From Cyprinodon diabolis (Eukaryota; Chordata; Actinopteri; Cyprinodontiformes; Cyprinodontidae): DNA of 64,000 bases. This document shows positions 61,708-64,000 of this stretch, one piece after another. Made by a program: the position numbers and the translations under genes. Numbering within the stretch: position 1 is the first letter of the stretch; each line of letters starts with the position of its first letter. Under the pieces are notes generated by a model that was given only the letters and a program-made list of their open reading frames with translations, did not search any database and had not been told where the DNA came from. The stretch lies in assembly GCA_030533445.1 (NCBI GenBank), contig JARPUW010000491.1, positions 305,917-369,916 on the forward strand, given 5' to 3'.

Positions 61708-62711
61708 TGTTTTTTGAATAACTCATACGGTTTTTGATCAGTAGTCGTTTGTTCGGTGCCGTTCTTCCTATACAAAAAAGCCTGGGAAGAAGAAACGAAT
61801 AGTGAGTGCAGCTGTTGTCTGTGTCAGTGAGAGGCTCGTTAAGCGTTGTCAAGGTTACCAAGCTTCAAACAGATTTTACCTCTGCTGTTTTAAACAGCAC
61901 ATATTAATCTAATGGAGGGTGAAAGGACTGATTTAACATTGGGAAATGGATACTATATGACTGCTGTCCATGACACTTCCCTTGCCACTCAGCACTGATA
62001 GACTTTCAAAATAAGACTCCAGGGACCCTACAAAATAAAAGCCTCTATATTTTTTACATATATTTATTGCCCTATATGGCTCAACATTATGACCCAAACT
62101 CAACCCCGTTTTAGAGAATAGACTCTAGGAGACTGTTTAAAACACACCCTATAGCAAATTTCAAAATAAAAGCCTCCCATTTCCGCTTCATCTACTGCCC
62201 TAATAACATGGAAAAAGAGTGATTTAACGATTGGAAAGTAATCAACTATCATTGACGGGTCTGAACATTTTCTATAAACACAACTCTGTTGGACTTTCAA
62301 AATAAGACTCCAGCGACCCTACAAAATAAAAGCCTCTAGATTATACTAATGCATTAATTGATGCAAATGGCTCAACATTATGACCCAAACTCTTCCAGGT
62401 TGTTTTTATTAGACTCTAGTGACCTTTTCAAAACACACCCAGAGCAAATTTCACAATAAAAGTCTCCCATTTACTCTGTAATACAGCAACTATTCACCTA
62501 ATAACATGGAAAACCAGTGATTTAACATTTGGAAATTGATTCTATATAACTGCTGGGCATGACCCATCTTTAGATGCACTTCCATGATAGACTTTCAAAA
62601 TAAGACTCCAGGGACTCTACAGAATAAAAGCCTCTTCCTTATACACACTCATACATTCTGGCATATTGCTCATTGCCATTTGTAATTTCATCACTGCAAT
62701 GGCTCTTAGAA

Positions 62712-62885
62712 GGCGGGCGGAGCCCGCCATTGGTGATTTCATCACTGCAATGGCTCTTAGAAGGCGGGCGGAGCCCGCCATTGGTGATTTCATCACTGCA
62801 ATGGCTCTTAGCAGGCGGGCAGAGCCCGCCATTGGTGATTTTTTTCATCGCTGCAAGGGCTCCTAGCAGGCGGGCGGAGCCCCCC
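62712..62885. repeat. Hairpin minisatellite, 4 hairpins (unit 20)
   Basis: Identical by eye to the unit 19 array, including the GCCCCCC end. Confidence 0.92.
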
Positions 62886-63158
62886 AACTGAGCTTTACCC
62901 ACTGCGGTTCAATATGGACAACCCATATTACCCTTTTGCATCATACGCTGTGCACGTCTATTTCCCAGATTTCAGCACAAGTGGCACACAGCTCTCTTTG
63001 CCCATGACCTAGCCCTCTTTCCTTCCCTCAGCAGCCCTCAAAGGCGTAATCAGTTGGTCTGGTGAGCCCCGACATCACTTGCCAGGGCCGTATTGGCCCT
63101 GTTCCCCAGACGGGCAGTAGGTGGCCCCCCTCAAAATTTCTTTAGAAATTTTCTAGTT

Positions 63159-63224
63159 GGGGGGCCACATGCCGAAGGCATGGCCCACCTACTACTATTG
63201 CACATATTTATTCCGCGTATTATT
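63159..63224. repeat. 66-bp foldback repeat, 1 copy (unit 20)
   Basis: Intact copy at the usual site. Confidence 0.93.
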
Positions 63225-63828
63225 ATTATTATTATAATTCTCCCGTATACCCAAAACTTCGGCGCGTAACTAGTCCCGCACGGTTTGGCGGATCGGGCCC
63301 AAAGTTGGCACACGCGTCGGGACCAATGGGGTGATGTGTGCTTGTATAAAACTTTCTCATTAGTCCGAAGGTTTGCGAATTATTAGCGAAAACGTCGCAA
63401 AAAAATCCCATAGGAAATGAATGGGGAGAGGAAAAAAAAAGCATAAAAAACAGCACTTCACTGTGTCGGCATACATTCACCTAGAAAAACAGTTTGAAGC
63501 TCAGTTTGTAGATAAATCCTTCGTCTATTTAAAACTGAAGACGGTATGTTGATAACTGCTACGGTTTTTGTATAATCAGACCTCAAGCGCCACAAAGTTT
63601 TAGCAAAATCCAGCCTGCTAGAGTGGAGCAACTGAAAAGCTAGAGTGTGAGGCAGGCGTTTTTTAAACACAAAAAAACATTTTAAACTCGCCCTCACGGC
63701 CACATATTTATAGCTAGAGTCACCATTTTTGGTCAGTTTGTAGACTGAAATCTCTGGACCCACACAATATCTTCGGAATTACGGTAGGATTAATACTTTT
63801 CCTTAAAAACCCTCCAGACCGACCTAAA

Positions 63829-64000
63829 GTCGATGAAAATCAGAGCCGTTTTTCATTGGTTTTGGAGCAGAAGAGGGGAGAAAAACGAATCAGACTATGT
63901 GTTTTAAACTCGTCATAAATATTTTTCTGAATGACACACATACACCAAAGTTGGCATAGTTGGAGTCGAAGGATGGCTGACGCTCACGGTGAAAAAATAT
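63829..64000 (+). repeat. Repeat unit 21, first 172 bases only
   Basis: Cut by the window edge. It carries GATGGCTGACG and ends GAAAAAATAT, the variant also seen at the start of units 2 and 7, so the array continues past the window. Confidence 0.95.

Larger units (their letters stand above)
61541..63828 (+). repeat. Repeat unit 20 (2288 bp), 922-bp deletion
   Basis: The shortest unit. The sequence follows block Y up to GACGCTCACGG (through 61699) and then block X from the T at 61708 (TGTTTTTTGAATAACTC, GATCAGTAG). The A subrepeats and the first part of X are missing. The loss against unit 19 is 922 bp, equal to the distance between matching bases of Y and X in unit 19 (58413 and 59335). Confidence 0.96.
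1..64000 (+). repeat. Macrosatellite array, about 3.2-kb units, head to tail
   Basis: The segment beginning GTCGATGAAAATCAGAGC recurs at 1, 3173, 6715, 9884, 12975, 16188, 19635, 22806, 26002, 29326, 32564, 35735, 38846, 42016, 45347, 48546, 51756, 54893, 58331, 61541 and 63829, always on the + strand. Between these points the sequence is the same at nearly every base apart from copy-number changes in internal minisatellites. Neither end of the array is in the window, so it is longer than 64 kb. No unique sequence interrupts it. I infer a non-coding eukaryotic macrosatellite; a teleost source is my best guess but rests on remembered resemblance only. The unit boundary was chosen to match the window start and has no biological meaning. 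Confidence 0.97.

Noticed and set aside
1..64000. rDNA, 5S, tRNA or snRNA gene repeats
   Set aside because: The unit size could fit a gene-bearing tandem repeat, but I found no conserved rRNA segment and no convincing tRNA-like A and B boxes.
1..64000. Regular higher-order repeat of several units
   Set aside because: Units 8 and 15, seven apart, match closely, but units 7 and 14, and 9 and 16, do not. Variant sharing is patchy, not periodic, in the 20 units seen.

Overview
The whole 64 kb window is one head-to-tail tandem array of a complex repeat of about 3.2 kb, a macrosatellite. I count 20 complete units and the first 172 bases of a 21st, all in the same orientation. No unique sequence lies between them and neither edge of the array is reached. 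I find no protein gene, tRNA, rRNA or recognisable transposon ORF that I would defend. The open frames are short (mostly 60-100 codons, at most 273). They recur only because the units are near-copies, and they are broken or altered by replacement changes from unit to unit. The absence of any gene-dense or operon structure, the AT-rich sequence, the (ATT)n microsatellite and the nested satellite architecture point to a eukaryote. Several pieces look like dispersed repeats I associate with teleost (possibly cyprinid) genomes, notably the CAGCAGTCGTTTGTTCGG motif and the segment containing CTCGCCCTCACGGCCACAT. That resemblance is from memory and unverified.

Layout of one unit, using unit 1 (1-3172; the phase is arbitrary): (A) two diverged subrepeats of about 225-230 bp around the CAGCAGTCGTTTGTTCGG core (187-674). 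(X) A block of about 430 bp (714-1141) that is a diverged duplicate of block Y, which spans the unit boundary (2955-3391). A linker with a 9-bp stem hairpin (1142-1268). (B) Subrepeats of about 295 bp, each made of two half-repeats carrying AATAAA (1284-2050). (C) A 51-bp minisatellite whose core is a 7-bp-stem hairpin, GGCGGGC-NNN-GCCCGCC (2098-2298). (D) A non-repeated segment with further small hairpins (2299-2534). (E) Nested palindromes (2533-2569), the fixed site where 0-4 copies of a 66-bp foldback repeat sit, followed by (ATT)n. (F) A segment with many CpG dinucleotides, a TATAAAA and an A-run (2570-2954).

Unit lengths run from 2288 to 3542 bp. Almost all the variation is made of whole steps: 51-bp hairpin copies, 66-bp foldback copies, 3-bp ATT steps, one extra 229-bp A subrepeat (units 2 and 6) and one 922-bp deletion (unit 20) that equals the X/Y spacing in the neighbouring unit. 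Shared private variants show both local spread (units 9-11, 19-20) and long-range exchange (units 8/14/15, 3/13, 12/16, 5/17), so the array behaves as a mosaic shaped by unequal crossing-over or gene conversion. The most interesting content is structural: foldback DNA at fixed places in every unit, including a 66-bp element that can pair in two mutually exclusive ways.
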